A stretch of 64,000 nucleotides of DNA from Persicobacter psychrovividus (GCF_036492425.1 NZ_AP025292.1:1302001-1366000), one strand, 5' to 3'; numbered from the stretch's first letter, positions 1 to 10,126 are shown. Made by a program: numbers and translations. The notes: generated by a model not told the origin, from the sequence alone.

Positions 1-1272
1 TTCTTCGCCCTCGAATGTAGCTTTAATGCGGTCGATCTTTAAATTGTGGTGAAAGCGCTTCACCTGTGTTAGAAGAATAGCTTTCAGGTTGGTAGGCTGA
101 ACACGTGCCTGCAATTCGTTGGCTTCCATTTTGCCATAATCGAGCAGCCTTTCCATCATTTCGGTCAAAGAATTGATGGCATCAAAAACCTGATTGAAAC
201 GCGGCTCAACGGAGGTGCTGGTCAATGGTACTCCTTCGGAAATCTGATATTGAATAAGTTGATTTGCCGACTGAATGGTGGTTAATGGCGTCCTGAATTG
301 ATGAGAAACCATGGTGATAAATTCATTTTTCATTCGGTTGAGCTCCGATTCTTTTTGTAAGGCATTCAGGATTTTGTTTTCATGTGTTTTTCTGTTGGTA
401 ATATTTTGAACGATCAGCTGAATGTTCTTACCCGTTTCAGGATCGTCAAATTCATGCTGATTCACACTCAGATAGATTTCTTCTCCATTATCAAATTGGA
501 ATTTTTTTTCATAGGTCACAGTTGCCACGCCCAGATGTACCAAAGATTGCAACAAGCTTTGCTGCGCATCTTTTGGGATTGTTTGAAGGATTTGGGCCGT
601 GGAGGGGCTGGTGTAAATTATTTGTTGCTGATGATCGAACTGAACGATAAAAAAGTCATTTTCAATGGCATGAATTAATTGATGTTGGCGGTTGTTGGTA
701 TATTCTAATTTTACGGCCCGCTGACTGTCTTTGTGTTTGAAGATCCATAATATTGCTGTGGACATGAAATTGATGAGCACAAACTGAATCAGGCGGGAGG
801 TATTGATGTCGCTAATCTCATTGGAGAGCTGCGGTTGGTAATAATGGACCACACATAAAGCGGGGATGAGGATATTGAAGGTGATAAAGTAATGGAGGTG
901 AAATTTTTTGTTTAGCAGATTAAAGTTAATGATATGCAAGAGGATCAATAAAATCGGTGCAGGCCCGGTAATTCCTCCCATAATGAAAAAATCAGTGCCA
1001 AATACGGTCAGTTCAGAGAGAATAAAAGGCAATAGGGCCAAATTATGCCATCGGAAAAAGCGATTGAGGGTATAGCTGACAACACCGCATAGCGCAATGA
1101 TAGAAAAACTGTACCGATATGGTTCGGGCATCGCTAACTCCTCAAACAAGACGAGGTTTAACACGGAAGAGAAAGTGGCAAAAAGGGTGATGGCGTTCAA
1201 AGTCCGCACGGCAAGGGTGGTATGGCGATCATCCCCAATGATGATATTTATGAAATGCTTTAGGTGGATCAT
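1..1272 (-). CDS. Membrane sensor histidine kinase, C-terminus cut by window edge
   Basis: From an ATG at 1272 the minus strand stays open to the window edge, about 424 codons. Residues 1-190 are hydrophobic with five or six likely membrane segments, followed by a PAS-like stretch (about 200-300) and the phosphoacceptor box MVSHQFRTPLTTIQ near residue 320, where the His is the autophosphorylation site. The ATP-binding half lies beyond position 1. It is the last member, in transcription order, of four same-strand paralogs and starts 45 bp after its neighbour. By family it would autophosphorylate and pass phosphate to a response regulator. No regulator gene is adjacent, and the stimulus is unknown. 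Confidence 0.88.
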   Translation of the reverse strand, partial: MIHLKHFINIIIGDDRHTTLAVRTLNAITLFATFSSVLNLVLFEELAMPEPYRYSFSIIALCGVVSYTLNRFFRWHNLALLPFILSELTVFGTDFFIMGGITGPAPILLILLHIINFNLLNKKFHLHYFITFNILIPALCVVHYYQPQLSNEISDINTSRLIQFVLINFMSTAILWIFKHKDSQRAVKLEYTNNRQHQLIHAIENDFFIVQFDHQQQIIYTSPSTAQILQTIPKDAQQSLLQSLVHLGVATVTYEKKFQFDNGEEIYLSVNQHEFDDPETGKNIQLIVQNITNRKTHENKILNALQKESELNRMKNEFITMVSHQFRTPLTTIQSANQLIQYQISEGVPLTSTSVEPRFNQVFDAINSLTEMMERLLDYGKMEANELQARVQPTNLKAILLTQVKRFHHNLKIDRIKATFEGEE

Positions 1273-1317
1273 TGATGGTTGACGTATTTTTCAGGTTTAA
1301 AAATTTATGGCATCACC

Positions 1318-2964
1318 TCAGTAAGGTAAGTCGATTTTTTGGGTAGAACGGTTTGCGCTTTCAGTAGGCAGGTAAGGAATAGTGATCATGAATTTTGAAC
1401 CTTCTGAAGGTTTGCTCTGAACACTTACATTTCCGTGGTGAAGCTCGACGAACTTCTTTACAAACGATAAACCAATGCCTGTACCTTTAAAATTCTCCGT
1501 GTTTTTTGCTCTGAAAAAGGGCTCAAACAACCGCTCAAGCTCAGGGGGCGAAATTCCAATTCCCTGATCGATGAAGGCGATCTGATAATCTGCCGCCTGA
1601 AAATGGACCTTAATCTCTATCGGTTGCTCAGAATACTTAATCGCATTGCTGATCAGGTTAATGATGACATGCTCCAACAGGTTGGCGTCGGCGTACACGG
1701 GCTGTTTTTTTCCTGCTATCGATAAATGAATTTCCCGATCATTTATTCGTTGGGCAATTTGCCGGTTAATCAGTGGCAGCAAGTCTATTTTTCGATAACT
1801 TGGCTGAAGGTCATCGGCTTCAATTCTGCCAAAATCAAGTAATCGCTCCATCATGCCCGTTAAGGATTCAATGGATTCGGAAATTTGATTAAACCTTGGC
1901 TGATATTTCGTCGGTGGCTTTTTAATGTCTTGTTCAATTTGATAGGCAATCAACTGATGCGCACTTTGGATGGTGGTCAGCGGAGTCCTGAACTGATGAG
2001 AAACCATGGTGATGAATTCATTTTTAGCCTTGTTTAACCGTGATTCTTTTCTCAGCGAAGCATATAGGTTTTCTTCATGGTTTTTCTGCTGCGTAATATC
2101 CTGCACAATGATTTGCGTGTACTGTCGGGCAGTGGCAGGGTTGAATACCTTTTGGTTAATTTTCAGGTGAACGTTTTTGCCATTAATCTTAATGGTTTGT
2201 TCCCGTACCTGATTGTTTCGGTGAGGATCAATTAACTGTGCCCAAAGCCGGTCAATTTGATTTGGCGCAATTTCAGGAAAAATGCTGTTGAAGGAGTGGC
2301 TATGATAATATGGCTTTAACTGGCGATCGTACTGTACAATAAAAAAGTCATCTTCAATGGACTCAATAAGTTGTTTTTGGTGATCATTGATTTCCTTTAG
2401 CTTTTGGCTTCTTGTATAATCTTGTCGCTTGAATAACCATAGCGCTGCCGAGCCCAAAAGGTCTACGGATAAAATCTCCCCAATGCGGCTAAAAATTTGA
2501 TACTGAAGAGGTGCTGAAAGGTCCGGGTTGATGAGGTTGTAGCCGATAGCGATGAATATCAGACTGGTACTGCATAAAAAATAAAGAGGATGATGCTTAA
2601 TATGTAGCATATTGTAATTCAGCATATGGCAAACCATCAGGAATATAGGGCTCGTGCCTACAAGCCCACCCGTACCGACAAAATCAGAATACAGCATGGC
2701 CAACTCAATGGAAAGGAAAATACCGAGGGCAATATTAAATTTACGATAGTAGCGATTGAAAACTAATACCAGAACATTGGCGACGGCCATATATTTGAAG
2801 GAGTAATTATATGCGGGGTGAAGGTTTATGTTGGGAGCCAAAAAGATCAGGCAAAGTATGGCTGAAGCAATCATGACCAATGCCGCTGCGTTGATAATTT
2901 TTTCGGAAAGAGAAAACTGATCGTCAACGCCGAGAATATTTAAATAATTGAGCTTTCGTGCCAT
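1318..2964 (-). CDS. Membrane sensor histidine kinase (paralog 2)
   Basis: This 548-residue protein is complete. It has an N-terminal multi-spanning membrane region (about 25-175), a PAS-like sensor segment (about 195-290), a dimerisation/phosphoacceptor box with H323 in SHQFRTPLTTIQ, and a full HATPase domain: N box around NLISNAIKYSE, G1 DQGIGIS, F box FFRA and G2 GTGIGLSFVKKF. No receiver or output domain follows, so the partner must be elsewhere. It is closely related to its three neighbours but the most divergent of them in the sensor part. It starts at ATG 2964, with about 220 bp upstream that could hold its own promoter. Confidence 0.92.
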   Translation of the reverse strand: MARKLNYLNILGVDDQFSLSEKIINAAALVMIASAILCLIFLAPNINLHPAYNYSFKYMAVANVLVLVFNRYYRKFNIALGIFLSIELAMLYSDFVGTGGLVGTSPIFLMVCHMLNYNMLHIKHHPLYFLCSTSLIFIAIGYNLINPDLSAPLQYQIFSRIGEILSVDLLGSAALWLFKRQDYTRSQKLKEINDHQKQLIESIEDDFFIVQYDRQLKPYYHSHSFNSIFPEIAPNQIDRLWAQLIDPHRNNQVREQTIKINGKNVHLKINQKVFNPATARQYTQIIVQDITQQKNHEENLYASLRKESRLNKAKNEFITMVSHQFRTPLTTIQSAHQLIAYQIEQDIKKPPTKYQPRFNQISESIESLTGMMERLLDFGRIEADDLQPSYRKIDLLPLINRQIAQRINDREIHLSIAGKKQPVYADANLLEHVIINLISNAIKYSEQPIEIKVHFQAADYQIAFIDQGIGISPPELERLFEPFFRAKNTENFKGTGIGLSFVKKFVELHHGNVSVQSKPSEGSKFMITIPYLPTESANRSTQKIDLPY

Positions 2965-3182
2965 CTACAATGAATAAGGATACTAATTAATTATATCCTT
3001 TTTTGAGGATGAGGTTCTGAAAATTGGCTTTTTAATTATATTCGGTTGATTTAAGTGAAGAATGCATCCTTGAACTACTCCTTATCCTTCTGTCAAGTAG
3101 AGGAGGGAAGCACCAAAAGCATAATAATGGAAGACTTCAATATGGAAATGTGATCCGTAAAGCAGATTGATATTAGCCGATT

Positions 3183-4829
3183 TTATTCCGACGGTATTGC
3201 CTTGAGTGTCGGCTGCACAGGCATATGTATTTTGAAGCAGGCACCTTGACCAGGCACGCTGTCTACTTCTACCGTTCCGCCGTGGAGTTCAACAAATTTT
3301 TTCACAAAAGACAGGCCGATACCTGTACCTTTAAAGTTTTCGGTGTTTTGTGCCCTGAAAAAGGGAGTGAATAATCGGCTGAGTTCCTTTTGGGCAATCC
3401 CAATCCCCTGATCTTTGACCGACAGTGCGTAGGTCTCACCCGTGTATTGCAGCTGAATCCTGACCTGTTTCTCAGAATACTTCAAGGCATTGGTCAACAG
3501 GTTAATCACGATATGTTCCATGAAATAGGGATCCGCAGACACCCTTTTCGATTCCCCTGTTACCGAGAAATTAACCCGCTCGGGAGAAGTCCTGTTAATC
3601 TGTTTCTGAATAATACTTTCCAACTCAATCTCCTGGAAAGTGGGGTTGATCTCGTTGGCTTCCATCTTACCATAATCAAGGAGTCGCTCCATCATGCCCG
3701 TGAGCGATTCTACGGATTCAAACACTTGATTGAACTTGCTCGTCATTCTCGGGCTGTCTTCTTCAGGAACCACTTCTTCCATTTTGTACTGGATCAATTG
3801 GTTGGCGCTCTGAATGGTAGTTAATGGTGTTCTGAACTGATGGGAAACCATCGTGATGAATTCATTTTTCATCTTATTAAGTTCCAGCTCTTTGCGCAAT
3901 GCAAGGTTGAGCTGTTTTTCATTGTCCTTTGATTCCGTAATATCCTGAAGAATGAGCTGGTAATTGTTCTCCTCTTCATTCGGATAATAGCGCTGATGTA
4001 CCCTGAAATAGCGTTTTTTTTGAAGGTATGTATAACTGACCTCTTGTCGGAAGTTTTCCTCTTTACGGTGAATAATTTTTTGCAGAAAAATACGAACCTC
4101 CTGGGCTGACCAATTAGAAAATTCATTCATGAAGGATTGGCTCGCATAAGTGAGGTTGAATGCCCGATTGGCCTTCAGGATATAAAAATCAGTTTCGATG
4201 GCCTCAATCAGTTGTTCTTGATCCTTGAGGTTTCGATCCAGTTTTTTTCGTGAGAAATAGATTTGTTTTTTAAAAAAGATGAGGCCGATTAAGCAAAGCA
4301 CATTTGCCGCAACGAACTGGGCATATCGTGTTTTTTCTGACAGGTTGATTTCTGGTAACTCAAGAAACAGCTGAAATTGTTCCCCAAACTTAAATAATGT
4401 AATGACAAAAACGGCACTGATCAGGATATATGGAATTTGCCGATGGGGCTTGAGCAGGTGAATATTAAAAACATGAAAACAAATGATCAAGAGCGGAAAC
4501 AGACCATAAATGCCTTGGATGGCAATGTAGTGGGTCGTTACCCCAATGGTTTGCAATAGCAAAAAGCAGGCAAAAGCCAGGTGATATTTTCTGAAAACCC
4601 GATTTAGAATTTGAGAGGTAATGGATAAAATTATACCGCTGAACACCACCTCCTGCATGGCCACCGAAAGCCCCAATACCTCATTGGCCGTTAAAACGCA
4701 AGAAGCAAGAAGCGCCACCATGAAGGTAAACGAATTGAGTACACGCTCCTCCATTGTGAACAGGGAGCGAGTACCCATCACGAGGGAAAGAAAGGCGCCA
4801 ATGGAAGATATATGCTTTCGAAAATTCAA
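3183..4829 (-). CDS. Membrane sensor histidine kinase (paralog 3)
   Basis: 548 residues. About six membrane segments occupy residues 30-190. A short PAS-like region ends in QLILQDITES, the usual PAS-to-kinase linker. The H box is at H330 (MVSHQFRTPLT), and the N, G1, F and G2 boxes are all intact, so it should be an active kinase. The kinase core is nearly the same as in the 4873-6426 gene (shared segments such as GTGIGLSFVKKFVELHGG), while membrane and PAS parts differ, as expected for duplicated sensors that took on different signals. It lies 43 bp downstream of the next paralog, so co-transcription is likely. Confidence 0.92.
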   Translation of the reverse strand: MNFRKHISSIGAFLSLVMGTRSLFTMEERVLNSFTFMVALLASCVLTANEVLGLSVAMQEVVFSGIILSITSQILNRVFRKYHLAFACFLLLQTIGVTTHYIAIQGIYGLFPLLIICFHVFNIHLLKPHRQIPYILISAVFVITLFKFGEQFQLFLELPEINLSEKTRYAQFVAANVLCLIGLIFFKKQIYFSRKKLDRNLKDQEQLIEAIETDFYILKANRAFNLTYASQSFMNEFSNWSAQEVRIFLQKIIHRKEENFRQEVSYTYLQKKRYFRVHQRYYPNEEENNYQLILQDITESKDNEKQLNLALRKELELNKMKNEFITMVSHQFRTPLTTIQSANQLIQYKMEEVVPEEDSPRMTSKFNQVFESVESLTGMMERLLDYGKMEANEINPTFQEIELESIIQKQINRTSPERVNFSVTGESKRVSADPYFMEHIVINLLTNALKYSEKQVRIQLQYTGETYALSVKDQGIGIAQKELSRLFTPFFRAQNTENFKGTGIGLSFVKKFVELHGGTVEVDSVPGQGACFKIHMPVQPTLKAIPSE

Positions 4830-4872
4830 AATAAGTCAGGGTCAGTATTGTGATTTACTATGAGGCAATGGT

Positions 4873-6426
4873 TTAGGTATTATTTTTCATTCGATTATTG
4901 ATAATTTTAAAAGGCTGTTCATCGCCTTTGTTCGGCGATTCAACCGGTACCATAACTTGCTGCGGGTTGATCGGAATGGTAATCCAGAAACAGGAACCCT
5001 GCGTTAGAACACTCTTGACGTCCACAGTCCCTCCATGGAGTTCCACGAATTTTTTAACGAAAGATAAGCCGATGCCTGTCCCTCGAATGTTTTCTGTGTT
5101 TTGTGCTCGGAAAAATGGATGAAATAGCTGATCCAATTCATTTGCTTCAATACCAATCCCATAGTCTTTCACCAAAAGTTCATATTGCTCGGCTTCGAAG
5201 GTCAGTAGCATATCGACCTGTTGCTCAGAATATTTTAGGGCGTTGGTCAGTAGGTTGATAATGATGTGTTCGAGAAAATACGGATCAGCATTCACTAATC
5301 TTGGGGTGCCTTCGATACCAAATTGAATACGTTCAGCAGAAGTCCGCTTAATTTGTTTTTCAATAAGTTGCTCAAGATTGACCTGTTGGAAAGTAGGCTT
5401 AATTTCATTGGCTTCCATTTTACCATAATCAAGCAAGCGTTCCATCATGCCTGTCAGGGATTCCACAGATTCAAAGACCTGGTTGAAGTTATTCTTCAGC
5501 TTTGATGACTCTTCCGCTGCTGTCATGGCATCAACCCTTAACTGAATCAGTTGGTTGGCACTTTGAATCGTCGTTAAAGGGGTTCTGAACTGATGAGATA
5601 CCATGGTGATAAACTCATTTTTCATTTTGTTGAGTTCGAGTTCTTTGGTCAGTGCAAGGTGCAGCTTTTTCTCGTTATTTTTTATTTTGGAAATGTCCTG
5701 TATAATGAACTGGTAGTTGTTTTCGAACTCGTGGGGGTAATATTGCTGATGGATTCGTAAATACAGAGGCTGTTGATTAATGGTCAAGGCCAGCTCCTTC
5801 TCAAAGTTTTCTTTTTTTTGAAAGCTATGCTCTTTCAGGAAATTTTGAATATCGATATGCGACCATGAAGGAAATTGATTTTTGAAGGAATCGCTGATGT
5901 GGGTAATGGTCATATCTTTATTGGCCTTCAAAATGAAGAAATCTCGCTCAATGGCATTGATCAGGTGATGTTGATCTTTCAGGTTCCGATTCAGCAAAGT
6001 TCTTGAATGGTGTATCTCTCTTCTGAAAATGACCAACCCCACCAGGCAGAGGATATCGTTGGCAATAAACTGGGCTAAACGAGCCTGATCGTCAGCGGCT
6101 GAGAGCTCAGTTAATGGAAAAAGCGGGCGTAAATAATCAGCAGTCAAAATTAAAAGGCCAATACTGACTGAACTGAGAACGATATATGGCAGGTGCTGCT
6201 TTGGCTTGAGCAGGTTGATGATATAAATGTTGAAAGAGAGGATTAATAGCGGGAATATGCCAGAAATGCCCTGGGCATAAATATAATGTGTAGCTGCGCC
6301 GATAAAAACCAATAGGGAAAAGAGCAGGAAGGCGAGGGTGAATTTCCGAAGGAAACGATTGATAAGATGCGACGCTGGCGCCATTATAACAGCGAAAATG
6401 ACCATTTCCCGAATGGCCATTTTCAC
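4873..6426 (-). CDS. Membrane sensor histidine kinase (paralog 4, short N-terminus)
   Basis: 517 residues from a GTG at 6426, or 515 from the ATG at 6420. An in-frame TAA lies a few codons upstream, so the first 50 or so residues of the sibling kinases, with one or two membrane helices, are missing. The remaining order is as in the siblings: four or so membrane segments, PAS-like stretch, H278 in MVSHQFRTPLTTIQ and a complete HATPase domain. It is the first gene of the four-kinase run. The shortened N-terminus could alter topology or sensing; catalytic residues are intact. No cognate regulator is nearby. Confidence 0.9.
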   Translation of the reverse strand: MKMAIREMVIFAVIMAPASHLINRFLRKFTLAFLLFSLLVFIGAATHYIYAQGISGIFPLLILSFNIYIINLLKPKQHLPYIVLSSVSIGLLILTADYLRPLFPLTELSAADDQARLAQFIANDILCLVGLVIFRREIHHSRTLLNRNLKDQHHLINAIERDFFILKANKDMTITHISDSFKNQFPSWSHIDIQNFLKEHSFQKKENFEKELALTINQQPLYLRIHQQYYPHEFENNYQFIIQDISKIKNNEKKLHLALTKELELNKMKNEFITMVSHQFRTPLTTIQSANQLIQLRVDAMTAAEESSKLKNNFNQVFESVESLTGMMERLLDYGKMEANEIKPTFQQVNLEQLIEKQIKRTSAERIQFGIEGTPRLVNADPYFLEHIIINLLTNALKYSEQQVDMLLTFEAEQYELLVKDYGIGIEANELDQLFHPFFRAQNTENIRGTGIGLSFVKKFVELHGGTVDVKSVLTQGSCFWITIPINPQQVMVPVESPNKGDEQPFKIINNRMKNNT

Positions 6427-6707
6427 CTCGAAAACTAAATATTATGCTACGAGGAAAATGTTTGAGGGATGAAATAGTAGGATTTATCTTGTTGATGGTG
6501 GTTCAAAGCAGGAAATAAATGGTCAATAAAGCACATCGGTGAACAGGAAGAAGTGCTGCGAATTGCTGTTTTATTGATAAGGATCATTTTTTAACAAACG
6601 ATTGAGCTGTTGTATGATGATTTTCGATAGGTTAATGATGTTTTATGAAGTTTTTACTCTATTTTTAATGCGTAAAACTTACCTAATCGACCTTAACCTA
6701 ACAGAAA

Positions 6708-8312
6708 ATGACAAATCGTTCTTCTCTTTTGTCTAACCTTAAACATGATTTTCCTGCGAGTATTATCGTGTTTTTAGTTGCTTTGCCCTTATGCCTGGGG
6801 ATTGCCCTGGCCTCAGGAGCACCATTATTCAGTGGTATTATCGCTGGTATTGTGGGGGGTATTATTGTGGCGACCTTAAGTGGCTCTCCTTTAGGGGTGA
6901 GTGGCCCTGCGGCAGGCCTGGCCGTGATCGTATTGTCAGCAATACAGGAATTGGGGAGCTTTGAGCTCTTTTTGTTTGCCGTAGTGGTGGCAGGTGTTTT
7001 TCAGATTATTCTTGGTCTTTTTAAAGCAGGAATTATCGGCTACTATTTTCCGTCCTCTGTCATTAAAGGAATGCTTTCGGGTATCGGGATTATTATCTTC
7101 CTGAAACAAATCCCTCACGCTGTCGGGTACAGTGCAGCGCCTGTGGGAGATTTTGCCTACCGTCAGATAGATGGCGAAACTACCTTTTCAGGTTTACTTA
7201 AAATGTTTGATTTGTTAAACCCTGCGGCCATTGTGGTTGTAACGATTGGTTTACTCATTCTTATTCTTTGGGAACAACCATTTATTAAACGTCAGGCTTT
7301 TTCAAAATTTATTCAGGGACCACTCGTTGTTGTATTGATGGGCGTAGGCCTTAACCTGCTTTTTCAGCAAACAGGCTGGTTAAGCTTTGATGCCGACCAG
7401 TTGGTTCGCATCCCTGATGCAGATTCTTTCGATGGCTTTTTAGCGCAATTTACCTTCCCTGATTTTAGTCATTGGGCAGATCCAGAGATGTATGTGCTGG
7501 CAGCGACCATCGCTATTGTGGCCAGTCTTGAAACTTTGCTTTGTGTGGAGGCAACCGATAAACTTGATCCTCAGAAGCGGGTAACGCCTACAAATAAAGA
7601 GCTTATCGCCCAAGGGGTTGGAAATATTTGTTCAGGTTTGATCGGCGGTCTGCCAGTAACCCAGGTGATTGTTCGAAGTTCTGCCAATATTCAGTCAGGT
7701 GGAAAGTCGAAGTATTCGGCCATCTTACATGGTGTTTTTATTCTCGTATCTGTCATTGCTATTCCAAATATTCTGAACCTGATTCCTCTGTCAGCCTTGG
7801 CTGCTATTTTGTTTTTGGTAGGATATAAGTTGGCCAAACCCGTTATTTTCAAAAACATGTACATGAAAGGCCGTGCTGAGTTCTTGCCTTTCTTGATCAC
7901 GATTTTAGGGATTGTATTTATGGATATGCTGAGTGGTATTGGCTTCGGATTGGCCATCGCGATTATGTTTATCCTGTGGAATAACTACCGTAAACCTTTT
8001 CATTTCGATACAAAAGATTATCAGGAGGGGCAACCGATCAGACTCCGTTTGTCGGAAGAGGTATCCTTTTTGAATAAAGCACCAATTTTGCGGACATTGA
8101 AATACCTGCCTAACAATACTGTCGTGATTATTGACGCTTCAAGTACGCGATGTATTCATCCAGATGTGCTTGAAATTATTGATGACTTCGAGGAGAATGC
8201 TAAAACTCGGGGTATTGAGTTGCAGCTCATCGGGCTTAGTCAACCGACAGAAGATGACCCCGTGAAATTGTTGCGTAATGCAGTGCAGCGTGAGGTAGAA
8301 ACGGTTCATTAA
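6708..8312 (+). CDS. SulP-family inorganic anion transporter
   Basis: 534 residues with about eleven hydrophobic segments. The start (FPASIIVFLVALPLCLGIAL) and the GSPLGVSGPAAGLAV stretch are typical of the SulP/SLC26 family, which moves sulfate, bicarbonate or similar anions through the inner membrane. The C-terminal 90 residues (from about 440, with VVIIDASSTRCIHPDVLEII) match a STAS-type cytoplasmic domain. The substrate cannot be read from sequence; Bacteroidota members of this subgroup often sit by carbonic anhydrases, but none is present here. The gene stands alone, convergent with marC. The 281 bp upstream separate it from the divergent kinase run and show no clear promoter box. Confidence 0.9.
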   Translation: MTNRSSLLSNLKHDFPASIIVFLVALPLCLGIALASGAPLFSGIIAGIVGGIIVATLSGSPLGVSGPAAGLAVIVLSAIQELGSFELFLFAVVVAGVFQIILGLFKAGIIGYYFPSSVIKGMLSGIGIIIFLKQIPHAVGYSAAPVGDFAYRQIDGETTFSGLLKMFDLLNPAAIVVVTIGLLILILWEQPFIKRQAFSKFIQGPLVVVLMGVGLNLLFQQTGWLSFDADQLVRIPDADSFDGFLAQFTFPDFSHWADPEMYVLAATIAIVASLETLLCVEATDKLDPQKRVTPTNKELIAQGVGNICSGLIGGLPVTQVIVRSSANIQSGGKSKYSAILHGVFILVSVIAIPNILNLIPLSALAAILFLVGYKLAKPVIFKNMYMKGRAEFLPFLITILGIVFMDMLSGIGFGLAIAIMFILWNNYRKPFHFDTKDYQEGQPIRLRLSEEVSFLNKAPILRTLKYLPNNTVVIIDASSTRCIHPDVLEIIDDFEENAKTRGIELQLIGLSQPTEDDPVKLLRNAVQREVETVH

Positions 8313-8510
8313 AGACCAAGAATAAGAAATCGGTCAAAAATAACCAGTGAAATGAGACGGGTGATCAGTGCCTCTCACGAGGTAGGTTATAGTGCTTCGA
8401 TTGCCGATCAAAATTCACCCGCCATCTTTTTATAGGGTTAGGGCGCTTTTTGCTAAAAGCAGTGATTAGGCCCTCTAAATGTGACCAAGAACATTTATTT
8501 TAAAATAACA

Positions 8511-8538
8511 AACTCGGATTATTTCAAAAATCCGAGTT
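8511..8538 (-). terminator. Hairpin overlapping the marC stop codon
   Basis: AACTCGGAT at 8511-8519 pairs perfectly with ATCCGAGTT at 8530-8538 around a 10-nt loop. The hairpin contains the stop of the minus-strand MarC gene, so the stem is part of the coding end. The tract after it is only moderately T-rich, so termination is likely but not certain. Confidence 0.6.
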
Positions 8539-9142
8539 TTATTCCATCGATGACCATCCCTGTGCCCATGATGGCAATGACCAATCCCATGATTTTGCCG
8601 ATCACGATGATTAAGTTTTGACCTAATTTTTTTACAATGATATTGCTCATCCTGAAGCTCAGGTAGCTTAGAAAGCACATGATGGCAAACATACCGATCA
8701 CGATCGCATTATTAATCAAATTTGTGGAGGTTACATGACTCATGGCAGTGACGATTGTGCCAGGGCCCGCAAGGATCGGAATAGCCAGTGGTGATATCGC
8801 AACACCATCATCCACTTCAGCATGTTCTCCCTGATGGTGAACATTGGACTTTTTAGATTGCAGCATTTCAAAACCGACATAAAACAATAGCAGTCCGCCT
8901 GTAATTTTAAAGGCAGGAATAGTGATGCCAAACACGCTGAAAAGCACATTGCCCAGCACCACAAAGGCCGTTACAATCACAAAGGCCGTAATGCAGGCGG
9001 TTCGAGCAATTTTTTCACGTTGTGCCTGCGGGCTGTCTTCCACAAGGCCTAAAAAAACAGGTGTATTTGCAATCGGGTTCATGATCGCAAAAAAACCTGT
9101 AAATACACTGAGCGCAAAAGCAAAATAAGAGGATTCCATCAT
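8519..9142 (-). CDS. MarC-family integral membrane protein
   Basis: 207 residues with six likely membrane helices arranged as two repeats of three. Family marks are the N-terminal FFAIMNPIANTPVFLGL and the central AIPILAGPGTIVTAM. MarC proteins are inner-membrane proteins of unknown transport function; the old link to antibiotic resistance was withdrawn. A His/Glu-rich cytoplasmic loop (around residues 100-115, with HHQGEHAEVDDG) separates the halves and could bind metal, which is a guess. The gene is single, convergent with the SulP gene, and its stop lies in a hairpin. Confidence 0.9.
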   Translation of the reverse strand: MMESSYFAFALSVFTGFFAIMNPIANTPVFLGLVEDSPQAQREKIARTACITAFVIVTAFVVLGNVLFSVFGITIPAFKITGGLLLFYVGFEMLQSKKSNVHHQGEHAEVDDGVAISPLAIPILAGPGTIVTAMSHVTSTNLINNAIVIGMFAIMCFLSYLSFRMSNIIVKKLGQNLIIVIGKIMGLVIAIMGTGMVIDGIKLGFLK

Positions 9143-9220
9143 TGGAGAATAAGAGCTGTTTAAGGGCGGCTATTTAAGAAAAAAAAATCAACTTAAACAG
9201 TTAAATTTTAAAGGCATCGT

Positions 9221-9616
9221 TTAATCTGATTTCAACCTCATGGCTTTCATCTGATCAATAATCAATTGATGTTTCTTGAAATATTGCTGATCCCGTTCCA
9301 GCTGATCTTTCAGATTCTGAATTTTTTTCTCTCGGATACTTTTTTCTACCTGCAACTGAAACAGGCTTTTATTACGCTTTTTGCAGTAGTTGGGAGAAAA
9401 TTCATCACCTTCAGCCTCAATCAATAATAAGTTGTGAAGCTCCTCAAAGAGCGTTTTTTCCTTGCTGAGCTTGATGATTTCCTGCTGACATTTCCTCAGA
9501 TTATATTTGAGGGTACGGTGATCTATAATGACTTCTGAGAGTAGGTTTAATCGGCTTTTGTGAACAAGGCGATCCATGGATTTCCATGAGGGGGTGGGGG
9601 TAGTTTCTTGTTCCAT
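9221..9616 (-). CDS. Hypothetical coiled-coil protein
   Basis: I do not recognise this gene. The frame is open further upstream to 9757, but the sensible start is the ATG at 9616 (MEQETTPTPSWKSMD), which gives 131 residues; the upstream part has unlikely composition. The protein is charged, rich in Lys, Glu and Gln, and predicted to be mostly helical with heptad-like leucines from about residue 25 to the end. Two cysteines (C36-type and C75-type positions) show no motif. It is a single cytoplasmic gene between marC and ywbE, all on the minus strand. Confidence 0.6.
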   Translation of the reverse strand: MEQETTPTPSWKSMDRLVHKSRLNLLSEVIIDHRTLKYNLRKCQQEIIKLSKEKTLFEELHNLLLIEAEGDEFSPNYCKKRNKSLFQLQVEKSIREKKIQNLKDQLERDQQYFKKHQLIIDQMKAMRLKSD

Positions 9617-9900
9617 ACCTGAAGTTTTAATGTGAATGTTCCGTTTTGAGAAAAGGTTTCTTTTAATGCTAACTTGCAGGTAAATGGTTAGGTTGTAGGG
9701 TTTTGGTTGTTTAATACACAACTTTATGTAAGAATAATACTTAAGTTGAAGGAACATTCAGTCCTGACTCAGTAATGCTGAAGAGGTGAAATGATGTTTG
9801 TAATTAATTCTCTTTTTTGGTCATGTAGTTTGAGTGTTGAACCAAAAGAACGGTTTTGTTTTTTTGATGATGGAAGAATGGGGATGTAAGAAAATAAAAA

Positions 9901-9919
9901 AAGCAGCCAATAGCTGCTT
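9901..9919 (-). terminator. Rho-independent terminator of ywbE
   Basis: AAGCAGC (9901-9907) pairs with GCTGCTT (9913-9919) with a 5-nt loop. Read on the minus strand it is followed by a run of T residues (complement of the A run before 9901), 7 bp after the ywbE stop. Confidence 0.85.
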
Positions 9920-9925
9920 CGGAAA

Positions 9926-10126
9926 TTAATCCTCTTCTAAAATCTCTTGAACCCGTCCGACTTCGCCCGTCTCAAGCCTTACTTTTATGCCATGAGGGTG
10001 TTGGGGGGATTTTGTCAAAATATTTTTCACAACGCCTTCCGTTCTTTCTCCTGACCTTTGGTTGTGTTTTTCTACAATCGACACATATTGGTCGATTTTA
10101 ATGTCTTTTCGATATCTTCCGTTCAT
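9926..10126 (-). CDS. ywbE: YwbE family small protein
   Basis: 66 residues. It matches the YwbE/DUF2196 family over its whole length: IKIDQYVSIVEKHNQRSGER, then TEGVVKNILTKSPQHPHGIK, ending in VRLETGEVGRVQEIL. The family has a small beta-rich, KOW/SH3-like appearance and no established biochemical role. The ATG at 10126 begins MNGRYRKDI. Monocistronic, with a terminator immediately after the stop. Confidence 0.88.
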   Translation of the reverse strand: MNGRYRKDIKIDQYVSIVEKHNQRSGERTEGVVKNILTKSPQHPHGIKVRLETGEVGRVQEILEED

